64,000 bases of DNA from DASZQL01 sp964391865 (GCA_964391865.1 CAYMNQ010000003.1:372001-436000), one strand, 5' to 3'. Shown: positions 18,207 through 26,853, counted from the first letter of the stretch. Program-made: numbers and translations. The notes: a model not told the origin generated them from the sequence alone.

Positions 18207-18776
18207 TCAGAACTGCTTGAAGTACCGCGATGGGTCGCTCAGTCGCTCGCGCGGGATCCAGTACGTCGTCGCGCCGCGGTCGAAGCGGCGGTGCATCGGG
18301 TCGTTCCCCGCGAGGCGGAGCAGCAGACCGATGGGCGTGATGACGAGGTAGTACACGCCGCCGAGGATCACGTGCGAGATGGTCCAGCCGATGGGGAGTG
18401 CCGCGTACATCCAACCCGTGTAGAGCGTCCTGCCGGCGACGGGTGAAAGGAGTGTCGCGGCCGCGCCGACGACGCCGAACGCCCACAGCACGGATGCGAT
18501 CGCCCAGGGGTTCACGCCGAGGTACTGCTCCGCGCCGCCGATCGCGAGCAGCGCGAGGGGGATGGTGACGCCCAGCAGTTGCAGCCGGCGCGGGTGCTCA
18601 CTGTTGAGCGTGATGCTGATGAGGAAGCACGCGCCGGTGAACATCCCCGCGCCGAAGAGCGCACTGGGGCGGCCGAGCGCGAGCAGCCCCAGCACGCCGA
18701 AGAACACGAGCCACAACGCGGCGAATACGCGCAGGTCGGTCTTCGTCGGGTTGATCTTGATATCGATCAGCGGCAT
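18207..18776 (-). CDS. SxtJ-family membrane protein
   Basis: 189 residues; the ATG at 18776 is preferred over upstream starts because the upstream codons translate repeat DNA. Five or so hydrophobic stretches, beginning V-F-A-A-L-W-L-V-F-F-G-V-L-G-L-L and later V-I-L-G-G-V-Y-Y-L-V-I-T-P-I-G, then the C-terminal D-P-M-H-R-R-F-D-R-G-A-x-T-Y-W-I-P-R, which matches the SxtJ family (P-I-G-L-L-x-R and a final W-x-x-R block). SxtJ proteins are associated with carbamoyltransferases such as SxtI of saxitoxin clusters; their function is unknown. Located between DUF5989 and the carbamoyltransferase. Confidence 0.8.
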   Translation of the reverse strand: MPLIDIKINPTKTDLRVFAALWLVFFGVLGLLALGRPSALFGAGMFTGACFLISITLNSEHPRRLQLLGVTIPLALLAIGGAEQYLGVNPWAIASVLWAFGVVGAAATLLSPVAGRTLYTGWMYAALPIGWTISHVILGGVYYLVITPIGLLLRLAGNDPMHRRFDRGATTYWIPRERLSDPSRYFKQF

Positions 18777-18783
18777 GCGGGCA

Positions 18784-18835
18784 TCCTTGAACGCAGAGGA
18801 AGACAGAGGGGCGCGGAGGAACGCAGAGGGCCATG
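18784..18835. repeat. AACGCAGAGG-word repeat
   Basis: Two copies of GAACGCAGAGG with a degenerate middle; bases 18789-18808 match the complement of 1468-1487 exactly. The right part (18915-18945) contains the inverted words CTCTGCG and CTCTCTGCG, so this spacer is again a loose palindrome. Confidence 0.75.
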
Positions 18836-18949
18836 AATTGTGATGAAGAGCTGTGAGCTGGTGCTCTTCAGAATTGCGCGTGCTTTGATCGGATGAATCA
18901 TGCCCACTCTGTGTATCTCTGCGATCCTCTGATCTCTCTGCGTTCATTC

Positions 18950-20797
18950 CTAATCCAACTGAAACTGCGACAGGTACGAATCATCCGAGTGCTCGCGCCA
19001 ATTTGGCTGTTCTTCCTTGATGAGCACGCAGTCCTCCAGCACCAGCGCGTCCATGTTGGTGCCCATGAAGCAGCGGTAGGCGTTCTCGGGTGTGCCGACG
19101 ATCGGCTCCGATCGCACGTTGAAGCTCGTGTTGATAATCACCGGGCAGCCGGTGCGAGCCTCGAACGCGCGGAGGAGTTTCGCGTAGCGCGGGTGGCGAT
19201 CATCATCGACCGTCTGTACGCGGGCCGAGTCATCAACATGCGTGACGGCGGGGATCAGCGAGCGCACGATCTTCAGTTGGTCGATGCCGCGGACGCTCGG
19301 TGAGCCGTTGCCGGTGCTCGCGGGCGCGATCCGCTTCCCGGCGTGAACCGGCGCCACGAGCAGCATGTACGGGCTCTCCTCGCCCGGGCGCATCTCGAAC
19401 CACTCGCTCACGCGGCTCTGCAGCACGCTCGGCGCGAAGGGGCGGAAGCTCTCGCGGAACTTGATCTTCAGGTTCATCACGCTCTGCATCTTTGTCGAAC
19501 GCGCATCGCCCAGGATGCTGCGCCCGCCGAGCGCGCGCGGGCCGAACTCGGCCCGTCCTTGGAACCAGCCGACGACCTTCTCCCGCGCCAGTAAGTCGGC
19601 GGCGGCGGCGCACAGCTCATCCTCGCTCGAGTAATGCCGGTACTTCGCGCCTTTCGCGTCGAGCATCGCGCGGATATGGGCGCTGGTGAACGAAGGACCG
19701 AGGAACGAGCCGCGCTGCGCATCGCGCGGGCGGACGAGGCGCTGGTTGCCGAGCAACTGATGCCAGATGAAGAGCGCTGTGCCAAGCGCGCCGCCCGCGT
19801 CCCCCGCCGCGGGCTGAATCCATATATTGTCGAACGGCCCCTCGCGCAGGATGCGCCCGTTGCCCACGCAGTTCAGCGCCACGCCCCCCGCGAGGCACAG
19901 GTTCTTCACCCCCGTTTGTTCGTGCGCGAAGCTGGCGCAGCGGAGCATGATCTCCTCGGTGACGGATTGGATCGACGCGGCGAGGTCCATCTCGCGCTGC
20001 GTCAGTGTCGATTCAGGCTCGCGCTCGGGCCCGCCGAACAACGCGGCGAATGTGCGGTTCGTCATCCGCAGCCCCTGCGCGTAGCTGAAGTACGACAGGT
20101 CCATGCGGAACGAGCCGTCGGGCTTCAGGTCGATCAGCTTCTCAAGGATGAGATCGGCGTACTTCGGCTCGCCGTACGGCGCGAGCCCCATGAGCTTGTA
20201 CTCGCCGCTGTTCACTTTGAAGCCGCAGAAATAGGTGAATGCGGAGTAGAGCAGGCCGAGCGAGTGGGGGAAGTGCTGCTCGTGCGTGAGTTCGATCGTG
20301 TTCCGGCGCCCGACGCCGAGTGACGCGGTGGCCCACTCGCCCACGCCGTCGAGCGTCAGGATCGCGGCTTCTTCAAAGGGCGAAGGGAAGAACGCGCTCG
20401 CCGCGTGCGATTCGTGGTGCTCCGTGAAGATGAACCGCTTGGTGTACTCGCCGCGCAAGCCCTTGCGCATCTCGCGCGGCAGGTGGAGCTTCTGCTTGAG
20501 CCACAGCGGCATGGCTTTCACGAAACTCGCGAAGCCGACCGGCGCGAAGGCGCGGTATGTCTCCAGCAGGCGCTCGAACTTCAGGAACGGCTTGTCGTAA
20601 AAGCCGACGTAGTCCAAGTCGCGCGGCGTGATCCCCGCTTCGCGCAGGCAGTAGTCGATCGCGTTCACCGGGAATTCGTGGTCGTGCTTGCGGCGCGTGA
20701 AGCGCTCTTCCTGCGCGGCGGCGACGATCTCGCCGTCCACCACCAGCGCGGCGGCGGAGTCGTGATAAAACGCCGAGATGCCCAGGACCGCGGTCAT
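18950..20797 (-). CDS. NodU/CmcH-family carbamoyltransferase
   Basis: 615 residues. N-terminal kinase-like fold with G-I-S-A-F-Y-H-D-S-A-A-A-L and E-E-R-F-T-R-R-K-H-D, and the conserved H-H-E-S-H-A-A-S-A-F motif; the C-terminal YrdC-like domain carries R-A-E-F-G-P-R-A-L-G-x-R-S-I-L and S-F-N-V-R-x-E-P-I-V. These enzymes move a carbamoyl group from carbamoyl phosphate to a sugar or antibiotic hydroxyl through an O-carbamoyl-adenylate. The substrate is unknown here; no toxin or antibiotic genes are near. The three-gene unit with SxtJ and DUF5989 genes points to carbamoylation of a surface glycan, an inference. Confidence 0.92.
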   Translation of the reverse strand: MTAVLGISAFYHDSAAALVVDGEIVAAAQEERFTRRKHDHEFPVNAIDYCLREAGITPRDLDYVGFYDKPFLKFERLLETYRAFAPVGFASFVKAMPLWLKQKLHLPREMRKGLRGEYTKRFIFTEHHESHAASAFFPSPFEEAAILTLDGVGEWATASLGVGRRNTIELTHEQHFPHSLGLLYSAFTYFCGFKVNSGEYKLMGLAPYGEPKYADLILEKLIDLKPDGSFRMDLSYFSYAQGLRMTNRTFAALFGGPEREPESTLTQREMDLAASIQSVTEEIMLRCASFAHEQTGVKNLCLAGGVALNCVGNGRILREGPFDNIWIQPAAGDAGGALGTALFIWHQLLGNQRLVRPRDAQRGSFLGPSFTSAHIRAMLDAKGAKYRHYSSEDELCAAAADLLAREKVVGWFQGRAEFGPRALGGRSILGDARSTKMQSVMNLKIKFRESFRPFAPSVLQSRVSEWFEMRPGEESPYMLLVAPVHAGKRIAPASTGNGSPSVRGIDQLKIVRSLIPAVTHVDDSARVQTVDDDRHPRYAKLLRAFEARTGCPVIINTSFNVRSEPIVGTPENAYRCFMGTNMDALVLEDCVLIKEEQPNWREHSDDSYLSQFQLD

Positions 20798-21128
20798 GGG
20801 CTGATCATACGGGTGCGCCGGGGTGTGCCGGCGCCCGCGCCCGGCACAGGTTCACATTTGTGCGCGCGCCGGTGACATGTCCCGCGCCAATTCTCAAGAT
20901 TTTTGTGAATCGCCGGAAACCCCGCATTGGCAAGAGTCTGCGCGTGCTCGCGCCGCGCGCATGTCCGCGTTTGTGCGCGCGCCGGTGACGCGACACGGGA
21001 TGGGTAGAGGCGTGCATCGCGGCGGACGCGACGCGCGGCCGGAACGAATGAACACCCACGCCCGCCGTTCCGGTGGGCACACCGCCACCCCACCGGGGTT
21101 CGGCGGCGACAGACGGACGGAGTGAATC
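20798..21128. other. Intergenic region with a 20-bp direct repeat upstream of the phage-like genes
   Basis: A 331-base spacer with no convincing gene. TTTGTGCGCGCGCCGGTGAC occurs at 20857-20876 and again at 20970-20989, 113 bases apart. The word ATGTCCCGCG follows the first copy and ATGTCCGCG precedes the second. It holds the divergent promoters of the carbamoyltransferase (minus) and portal (plus) genes. The repeats may be operators; the spacing is not that of attachment sites for a large element. Confidence 0.65.
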
Positions 21129-22679
21129 ATGAGCCTCAAGGGATTCGCCGATGTCGGACTGAACGAAGAGTTGCTCGATCTGCTGCTGCAGGAGCACGCG
21201 CTCGCTCGCGTGCCGCGGCTGGAGATGCTGTGGTCGTACTACCGCAACCCCGTGCGCGAGCGCGCCGGGACGCTCGAGCCCGTCGCCGTCGGGCGATCGC
21301 CGAGTGCCCGCCCGTACCGGCTCGCGCAAGAAGCCGGGCTGCCGGCGCGCCTGCGGGGCGGGCGCGCCGCCGGGGTCGCCGTAGACCCGCCGGGCGAGAA
21401 GGAGATCGTCATCGAGAACGACATCGCTTGGCGCATCGACGCGCTCGTCGATTTCGCCTTCGGAAAGCCGGTGCGGATCGTCAGCACCGCCAGCGACGCG
21501 GCGAAGCGCACGGCTATCGAGCGGCTGCTCGACGCGGCGTGGGAAGCGTTGGGCGGCGCGCACCTCTTGCAGGACATGGCCCTTCTGGGCATGGTGCACG
21601 GGCACGTCGACCTGATCCTGCGCAGCGATGCGCTCTTCGATGGCACCGTACGAACGGGGAAGCGCGGCGGGCAGGGCGGCCTCCCGGGGCCGGGGGGGAT
21701 TGGGGCGACCGCGGTCGAGGCCGCCCGCTCGCTGCGCGTTGAACTCATCGCCGCCACCCGCGGCGTGGCGCTGGTGAACCCGGGCGACTACCGACGTCTC
21801 GACGCCTACATCATCCGCACGGAGCAGCACACGGGCGAGGTCGAGCGCCCGGGCACCGTCCGCCGCGCCCTCGCCGCTGTGCTCGGCTCCCGCGCCCCGG
21901 TCGTGGGTCGGCGCGGGACGAGCGAGACGGTCGAGATTCTCTCAGCCCAGCGCCGCCTGCTGCAGCGCGACGGCGCGATGGTCGCCGCCGGCGCGAACCC
22001 GCTGGGCGTGCTACCGGTGGTTCACATCCAGAACTCGAGCCAGCCCTTCCGCTACCCGGGCCTGTCGGATGTCGAGCCGCTGATCCCGCTGCAGGATGAG
22101 TTGAACACGCGCCTCTCCGACCGCGCGCACCGCGTGACGATGCAGTCGTTCAACATGTACCTCGCGAAGGGGTTCGAGACGGACGGGCCGCTGCCCATCG
22201 GGCCCAGCCGCGTGCTGAGCACCGACAACCTCGACGCGAGCATCCAGGCGTTCGGCGGCGACGGCGACTCCCCGAGTGAGGAATCGCACATCGAGCAGCT
22301 GCGCGACGCGATGGACAAGACGTCCAGCGTCTCGCCCGTCGCGATCGGCGTGATCCGCGAGCGGCTCGGGCATCTCTCCAGCGAGAACGCGCTCCGCATC
22401 ACGCTCGCGGGCGTCCTGAGCAAGACGGCGCGGAAGCGCCTCGCCTACGGGCGCGGCATCGCGGAGATGTGCCGGCTCATGCTCCACGCGCTCGACGCCG
22501 CGGGCGTCTACCGCACGGCGCAGAGCGAGCGCAGCGTGCGGCTCGACTGGCCCGACCCGCTCCCCGAGGCGGAGCGCGACCGGCTGAGCGCGGCGAAGCA
22601 GAAGATCGAACTCGGCGTGCCGCGCGAGCGCGTGCTCAGCGAGCTGGGCTACGGCACGGCCGACAGGGGCGTCGCCTGA
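21129..22679 (+). CDS. Phage portal protein, SPP1 gp6 type
   Basis: 516 residues. The segment P-L-I-P-L-Q-D-E-L-N-T-R-L-S-D-R-A-H-R-V-T, followed by S-V-S-P-V-A-I-G-V-I-R-E-R-L-G-x-L-S-S-E-N-A-L-R-I-T, is the clip/stem pattern of SPP1-type portal proteins, the dodecameric ring through which DNA enters the capsid. N-terminal domain includes E-N-D-I-A-W-R-I-D-A-L-V-D-F. ATG follows CGGAG at 7 bases. It is the first gene of the phage-like island; no terminase precedes it, the upstream gene being a carbamoyltransferase on the other strand. Codon use is as GC-rich as the host genes, arguing for long residence. Confidence 0.85.
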   Translation: MSLKGFADVGLNEELLDLLLQEHALARVPRLEMLWSYYRNPVRERAGTLEPVAVGRSPSARPYRLAQEAGLPARLRGGRAAGVAVDPPGEKEIVIENDIAWRIDALVDFAFGKPVRIVSTASDAAKRTAIERLLDAAWEALGGAHLLQDMALLGMVHGHVDLILRSDALFDGTVRTGKRGGQGGLPGPGGIGATAVEAARSLRVELIAATRGVALVNPGDYRRLDAYIIRTEQHTGEVERPGTVRRALAAVLGSRAPVVGRRGTSETVEILSAQRRLLQRDGAMVAAGANPLGVLPVVHIQNSSQPFRYPGLSDVEPLIPLQDELNTRLSDRAHRVTMQSFNMYLAKGFETDGPLPIGPSRVLSTDNLDASIQAFGGDGDSPSEESHIEQLRDAMDKTSSVSPVAIGVIRERLGHLSSENALRITLAGVLSKTARKRLAYGRGIAEMCRLMLHALDAAGVYRTAQSERSVRLDWPDPLPEAERDRLSAAKQKIELGVPRERVLSELGYGTADRGVA

Positions 22680-22727
22680 ACGCGGCGCACACACACCACA
22701 CGCACCCATCACACAGGAGGCGCGGAC

Positions 22728-23282
22728 ATGGCTGAAGAGGGTAAGGGCGGGTTGGAGGGCGTTGGCAGCGGGGGCGGGGGCGGGGTGTCGCTGCCGGGCG
22801 CGCTGAGCGCCGCGCAGCGGCTCGCGGCACGCACCGACGAGAGCGAACCGCCGATCAGCGAAGCGGAACGCGCCAACCGCGCGGAAGCACGCGTGCGCGA
22901 GCTTGAGCAACAGCTCGCCGAAGCGGAGCGGCAGTTGCGAGAAGCGCGCGACATGGTCGACGCGGCCGAACGCCGGCACCAGATCGACCTGGCGCTGTTG
23001 GAGTCCGACGCGGTGGACCTCGAGACCGCGCGGCTGCTGACCGAGATCGCAGTCAACGCCATGGACGAGCCGGACGTGCGGGCCGCCATCGCGGAGCTTC
23101 GGCGTGGGAAGCCGTTCCTCTTCCGCTCCGGCGCGCCGCCCGCGCCGTGGCCCGCCCCGGGCGCGATGGGCGGCGCGATCGACGGCCCAGGCCCGCTCGA
23201 CTCCGCCGCCGCCAGCGCGCTGCGGACGGGGAACCGATCAGACCTGATGCGGTACCTGCGCGAACGCCGGGCCGCGGTGTAG
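22728..23282 (+). CDS. Coiled-coil protein, probable capsid scaffold
   Basis: 184 residues with a glycine-rich start, then a continuous charged helix of about 70 residues (A-R-V-R-E-L-E-Q-Q-L-A-E-A-E-R-Q-L-R-E-A-R), then a C-terminal region ending in an R-R-A-A-V basic tail. Acidic-basic coiled coils placed between portal and major capsid genes are usually scaffold proteins of the GP20 type. No family motif was recognised, so the role is inferred from shape and place. Start ATG at 22728 with GGAGG 8 bases upstream. Confidence 0.7.
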   Translation: MAEEGKGGLEGVGSGGGGGVSLPGALSAAQRLAARTDESEPPISEAERANRAEARVRELEQQLAEAERQLREARDMVDAAERRHQIDLALLESDAVDLETARLLTEIAVNAMDEPDVRAAIAELRRGKPFLFRSGAPPAPWPAPGAMGGAIDGPGPLDSAAASALRTGNRSDLMRYLRERRAAV

Positions 23283-23565
23283 GACAGGGCATTCACCACC
23301 GAGCACACAGAGGGCACGGAGCAGAGATGACATCAGAAGAGAGATGTGATGAAAGGAAGGAAGAGAGAAGGGGGGAATTGACGCCGTGAACAACGCGACG
23401 CCGGCCGGCGCGCGAATCGCGCCGAATCTGGCTCGCCGGGCTGATTGATCGACTGAACCACATCGGGACTCCGGGCATCGGTGCTCGTCGCACCGAGCGG
23501 CCCCGAGTTCCGGCGCACCGCGCGCAGCGCATCGCGCAGCACGCACTTTCGGAGGGTCACACCAC
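23283..23565. other. Spacer before the capsid gene with repeat words
   Basis: Holds an ACACAGAGGGCACGGAGCAGAG word run (23304-23325) and a purine-rich stretch GGAAGGAAGAGAGAAGGGGGG, then GC-rich DNA. No gene is supported; a short frame from GTG 23388 (about 20 codons) is too small to call. GGAGG at about 9 bases before the capsid ATG is its ribosome binding site. Confidence 0.5.
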
Positions 23566-24735
23566 ATGCCGTTCACTGGGAAAGCCACGTATTCCGCGGG
23601 GGCCACGCTCCCGGAGATTCTCGAGGATGTCGGGGACATCATCGGGATCGTCAGCCCCTACGAGACGCCGCTGCTCGATCACCTGGGCGATCCGCGCCGC
23701 GCGGCGCAGAGCACGGTCCACGAGTGGATCGAGGACAGCCTCCTCCCCAACACCGACAGGATCACGCAGCCGAGCTTCGCGAACCCGACGACCGCGACGA
23801 GCGTGCAGGTGCAGAACGCCGACCGCTTCCGCGCGGGCGACCAGGTGAAGGTCGAGGGGTCGGCGGAGGTGATGTTTGTGACGGCGGTCGCCGCGCCCAA
23901 CATCACGGTGATCCGCGCCTACGGCGGGACCGCCGCCGAAGCCCTCACGAACAACCAGAAGCTCATCATCCTCGGCAACGCCGCGATCGAGGGCGACGAC
24001 CGCCCCGCCACCCGGTTCACTAACCGCTTGCGCAAGGTGAACTACTCGCAGATCTTCACTGCCAGCGTCGAGGTCAGCGGGTCGCAGCTCGCGGCGCGGA
24101 GCATCGGCATCGACGACGAGATGGACTTCCAGAAACAGGAGCGCCTGCGCGAACTGCTCCGCGATCTCGAGAACTGCGTCCTCAACGGCGTGGCCAGCAC
24201 CACCAGCCCTCAGGGCGGCAGCACCACCCGGCGCACCATGCGCGGCATCATCCCGAGCCTCGCCACCAACGTGCTCCAGCCCGGCCTGGGCGGCATCCCG
24301 CCCGGCAGCGGCGGCACCACCAACGGACTCACGGAAGAGGTCCTGAACGCGGCGATGCGCCGCATCTGGGACCAGTCGAACGGCCCGATCGACACCATCG
24401 TCGTCAACGGGTTCCAGAAGCGCAAGATCAACAGCTTCATCACCCCCAGCCGCGCCTTCACGCCCAAAGAGAGGACCTTCCGCGACATGGTCAGCGTGTA
24501 CAAGAGCGACTTCGGCGTGTGCCGCGTGCTCCTCTCGCGCTGGATGCCCCCGGACGCGGTGCTCTTCCTTGACAGCTCGCGCGCCGACGTCATGCCCCTC
24601 GCCGGGCGCAGCTTCCACTTCAAGAAGCTCGCCTCCTCGGGCGACGCCGAGGTCGGGCAGGTCATCGGCGAGTACACGCTCGAACTCCGCAACGAGAACG
24701 CGCACGGCGTGCTGCGGGGGTTGGCGACGAGCTGA
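23566..24735 (+). CDS. SU10-type (DUF5309) major capsid protein
   Basis: 389 residues. The sequence has the DUF5309 order: N-terminal V-G-D-I-I-G-I-V-S-P-Y-E-T-P-L-L-D, the beta-rich insert with V-Q-N-A-D-R-F-R-A-G-D-Q-V-K-V, R-T-M-R-G-I-I, the S-F-I-T-P-S-R-A-F loop and the C-terminal H-F-K-K-L-A-S-S-G-D-A-E-V-G-Q-V-I-G-E-Y-T-L-E-L-R-N-E. The family is a HK97-fold coat protein of tailed phages. All elements for a full-length coat are present and there is no frameshift. It sits downstream of portal and scaffold-like genes in the expected order. Confidence 0.88.
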   Translation: MPFTGKATYSAGATLPEILEDVGDIIGIVSPYETPLLDHLGDPRRAAQSTVHEWIEDSLLPNTDRITQPSFANPTTATSVQVQNADRFRAGDQVKVEGSAEVMFVTAVAAPNITVIRAYGGTAAEALTNNQKLIILGNAAIEGDDRPATRFTNRLRKVNYSQIFTASVEVSGSQLAARSIGIDDEMDFQKQERLRELLRDLENCVLNGVASTTSPQGGSTTRRTMRGIIPSLATNVLQPGLGGIPPGSGGTTNGLTEEVLNAAMRRIWDQSNGPIDTIVVNGFQKRKINSFITPSRAFTPKERTFRDMVSVYKSDFGVCRVLLSRWMPPDAVLFLDSSRADVMPLAGRSFHFKKLASSGDAEVGQVIGEYTLELRNENAHGVLRGLATS

Positions 24736-25176
24736 GAAGAGACATGAGACCTGAGTCTTGAGTCTTGAGTTCAGAGTGGGGAGCCGGGCGGAGCGAGCTC
24801 GAAGCTTGAAGCTCGAAGCTTGAATCCATGCGGCTTCGGCTTCGCCGGACTCAGGGCTGAGCATCGCGATGACTGTGCAAGAGGCATCGGTCCGCCGCGG
24901 GCTGTTCACCGGGCGTGCGACGACGCGACCAGCGCCGGTCGCCGCGGCGGGCCGATACCTCATTCTCTCTCCATCTCCGGCGCCGGGCGGAAGCGCGGCG
25001 CTGGGGTTTGATCGAAGGCATCAAGCCATCGAGGCATCAAGGCATCGAGTGAAAAATCCTCCGCCGCATCAACTGCAACTCGTCTGCCGCTGATGCGCTG
25101 CTCGACTCAAGCCTCAATCACTTGATGCCTTGATGGCTTGATGCCTCGGTGCCTTCTCTTAGCTAGGGGACCATCC
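24736..25176. repeat. Repeat-filled spacer, including inverted CATCAAGGCATCGAGG words
   Basis: 440 bases between the capsid and connector genes. It opens with GAGTCTTGAGTCTTGAG words (24751-24770) and two GAGCTCGAAGCTTGAAG copies. GAAGGCATCAAGCCATCGAGGCATC words (25015-25052) are mirrored by the complementary words at 25110-25150 (CTTGATGCCTTGATGGC). A small frame in the middle (24869) is listed separately with low confidence. Confidence 0.75.
24869..25093 (+). CDS. Possible small phage-region protein
   Basis: Frame of 74 codons with third-position GC of about 73 percent over the first 45 codons, lower than neighbouring genes, and no good ribosome binding site. The last 25 codons run into the repeat words. 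There is no recognisable domain. It could be a small structural protein or chance; listed because the preceding gene is the capsid gene. Confidence 0.22.
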   Translation: MTVQEASVRRGLFTGRATTRPAPVAAAGRYLILSPSPAPGGSAALGFDRRHQAIEASRHRVKNPPPHQLQLVCR

Positions 25177-25833
25177 ATGTTCGCGACCGATTGTGATTTA
25201 CTCGTGCTCGAGCCTCGCTTGTTTTCCGATGTGTCGTGGGCGACGCAGACGCTGCTGACCGCCGCCAACGGCGTGATCGATCCGACGGGAACGATGCTCA
25301 CTGTCGCCGGAGCGTCGTTCACCGCGCTGGGCGTTGACGAGGGGTTCGTCGCGCTGGTCGCCGGCGTGCCGCTGGAGATCCTCAGCCGCGAGAGCGCCTC
25401 CGAGCTGATCGTGTCAAAGCTGCGCGCGACGGTCAACGACGACCCGGTCCGCACGGCGACGGGCGCGAATCTCGCCGTGTTCGTCGGCACGTTCCGCCCG
25501 CAGATCGCGCTGGTGCACGAGCAGTTGCTCCGCGCGCTGGGCATCGCGCCGGACCCGCCCGGCGTTCAGGACGATCCGAACATGCCGACGGAATCGCGGA
25601 TCACGAACCGCGCGGACCTGGCGCTGGCAGAGGCGCTCGGCGCGCTGCACCTGATCTACGCGAGCGCGGCGGCGATGGCGGGCAGCGAGTCGCCCCAGTG
25701 GGCCAAGGCGCTCAACTACCGCGACCGCTTCATGGCCGAACGCCGCCGGCTTGTCGCGCGGCTCGACCTCGACGGCGACGGCAAGCCCGAAGTGCTCCGG
25801 CGCGCCAGCGTGCTGCAGTTCCTCCGCGCGTGA
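25177..25833 (+). CDS. Phage neck/connector-like protein
   Basis: 218 residues. A short beta-rich start (D-C-D-L-L-V-L-E-P-R-L-F-S-D-V-S-W) is followed by a central region (V-S-K-L-R-A-T-V-N-D-D) and a C-terminal helical part (N-R-A-D-L-A-L-A-E-A-L-G-A-L-H-L-I-Y-A-S-A, A-L-N-Y-R-D-R-F-M-A-E-R-R-R-L) of the kind seen in head-tail connectors. The position after the capsid gene supports that. ATG at 25177 follows AGGGGA by 8 bases. I do not recognise a named family. Confidence 0.55.
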   Translation: MFATDCDLLVLEPRLFSDVSWATQTLLTAANGVIDPTGTMLTVAGASFTALGVDEGFVALVAGVPLEILSRESASELIVSKLRATVNDDPVRTATGANLAVFVGTFRPQIALVHEQLLRALGIAPDPPGVQDDPNMPTESRITNRADLALAEALGALHLIYASAAAMAGSESPQWAKALNYRDRFMAERRRLVARLDLDGDGKPEVLRRASVLQFLRA

Positions 25834-25840
25834 CGCGCGC

Positions 25841-25930
25841 GATGCGAGCCCCGAACGGGAGTGAGGGGGCCTCCGCGCTCGTCGGTGACGAATGAAGAGA
25901 CCCACTCACTCCCGTTCGGGGCTCGCGTCG
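25841..25930. repeat. 22-bp perfect inverted repeat with GAACGGG core
   Basis: GCGAGCCCCGAACGGGAGTGAG (25844-25865) is the exact complement of CTCACTCCCGTTCGGGGCTCGC (25905-25926). The 13-mer CCCGTTCGGGGCT also occurs at 531-543. It follows the connector gene stop and could act as a terminator, but the element also recurs elsewhere, so it belongs to a dispersed family. Confidence 0.85.
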
Positions 25931-25985
25931 GTGCGCATCGACGTGCCGACTCGCTCGAACTTGCGATTGTTCCGGAGATTCATGC

Positions 25986-26402
25986 ATGATCTGGCTCAAC
26001 CCTCAATCCGTCACCCTCGGCTCTCTGAATCTGACGGATGTCACCATCGTCGCCATCGACCGCGCGGCGTCGCGGCTGGTCATTGAGCACACCGACCTCG
26101 GGCCGTACGTGGGCTTTGTCGATGTGCCCGAGCAGCGCGTGAGCATCAAGCTCGCCCGCGAGGTCCGCGCCAGCGAAGCATCGCCCGCCAAGCCGGGCGA
26201 TCAGCTCACGCTGTCGTTCCGCTCCTCGCCTAACGCCAGCGGGACGCCGGGGCGCGCGGTCAGCGCCAGCGTCGTGGTCACGGCGGTCGAACATTCCTTC
26301 TCGCCCCGCGCCGGGCTGCGCCAGGAGATCAACGCGATCGCGGTGTCGAGCGACGGGGCCGCCGACCCGATCACTGAGACCGAAACCTCGGGGGTGTACT
26401 GA
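25986..26402 (+). CDS. Phage tail-like protein
   Basis: 138 residues of beta-sheet character (V-T-L-G-S-L-N-L-T-D-V-T-I-V-A-I, V-G-F-V-D-V-P-E-Q-R-V-S-I-K-L-A-R-E-V, R-A-V-S-A-S-V-V-V-T-A-V-E-H-S-F-S). It resembles the tail-tube or baseplate class in size and strand pattern, but no family was recognised. GGAG precedes the ATG at 8 bases. It overlaps the next gene by one base (TGATG), so the two are probably co-translated. Confidence 0.55.
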   Translation: MIWLNPQSVTLGSLNLTDVTIVAIDRAASRLVIEHTDLGPYVGFVDVPEQRVSIKLAREVRASEASPAKPGDQLTLSFRSSPNASGTPGRAVSASVVVTAVEHSFSPRAGLRQEINAIAVSSDGAADPITETETSGVY

Positions 26403-26773
26403 TGGCGAGTTCATTCAACGGCACGAACTACTTCGGCTCCGGGCCGCACCGGTTCGCGCTCTCGCGCCCTGGGCGGTATCTGCTCGCGCCCTTCCGCGCG
26501 ATCAACCAGACGCACCAGCACGCCGACCAGGGCAAGGCGGACCTCGTCATCATCCAGCGCGGCCGGCTTGTGTCGTCGAACCCGTCGGGGTTGTGGGGGT
26601 TGATCGACCCGGTCCGAGCGCTCGCCGAGGCGGGCACGGTCGGCACGCTCCTTGATCATCACGGGCGCACCTATAGCGGCATGAAGCTCGCGTGGATGGA
26701 GCTCGAAGACCGCATCGACCGAGGAAGGCAGACGAGCGTGGGATACACGATCTTCTACTTCAAGAACCAGTAG
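26402..26773 (+). CDS. Phage tail-like protein of unknown family
   Basis: 123 residues, overlapping the previous stop codon. Recognisable features are R-F-A-L-S-R-P-G-R-Y-L-L-A-P-F and a G-R-Q-T-S-V-G-Y-T-I-F-Y-F-K-N-Q end; the D-H-H-G-R-T-Y stretch in the middle may bind something. No family was recognised. Coupling to the gene before suggests both act in one structure. Confidence 0.5.
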   Translation: MASSFNGTNYFGSGPHRFALSRPGRYLLAPFRAINQTHQHADQGKADLVIIQRGRLVSSNPSGLWGLIDPVRALAEAGTVGTLLDHHGRTYSGMKLAWMELEDRIDRGRQTSVGYTIFYFKNQ

Positions 26774-26785
26774 GCGGCGAGCGGG

Positions 26786-26853
26786 ATGCGGAGTGCGGCG
26801 CGGAACCAAGCCGCTGCCCTCTCGAATCGCGTACGTCGTGCCGCACTCCGCAT
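26786..26853. repeat. 14-bp inverted repeat in the phage-region spacer
   Basis: ATGCGGAGTGCGGC (26786-26799) is the exact complement of GCCGCACTCCGCAT (26840-26853). It lies between the tail-like gene and the small membrane protein gene and is close enough to that start to affect its expression. Confidence 0.75.

Noticed and set aside
20857..20989. 20-bp direct repeat as phage attachment site pair
   Set aside because: The two copies are 113 bases apart and both lie before the island; an attachment pair would flank it.
25138..25176. Upstream start for the connector-like gene (13 extra residues)
   Set aside because: These codons lie in repeat words; ATG 25177 has a ribosome binding site at the right distance.
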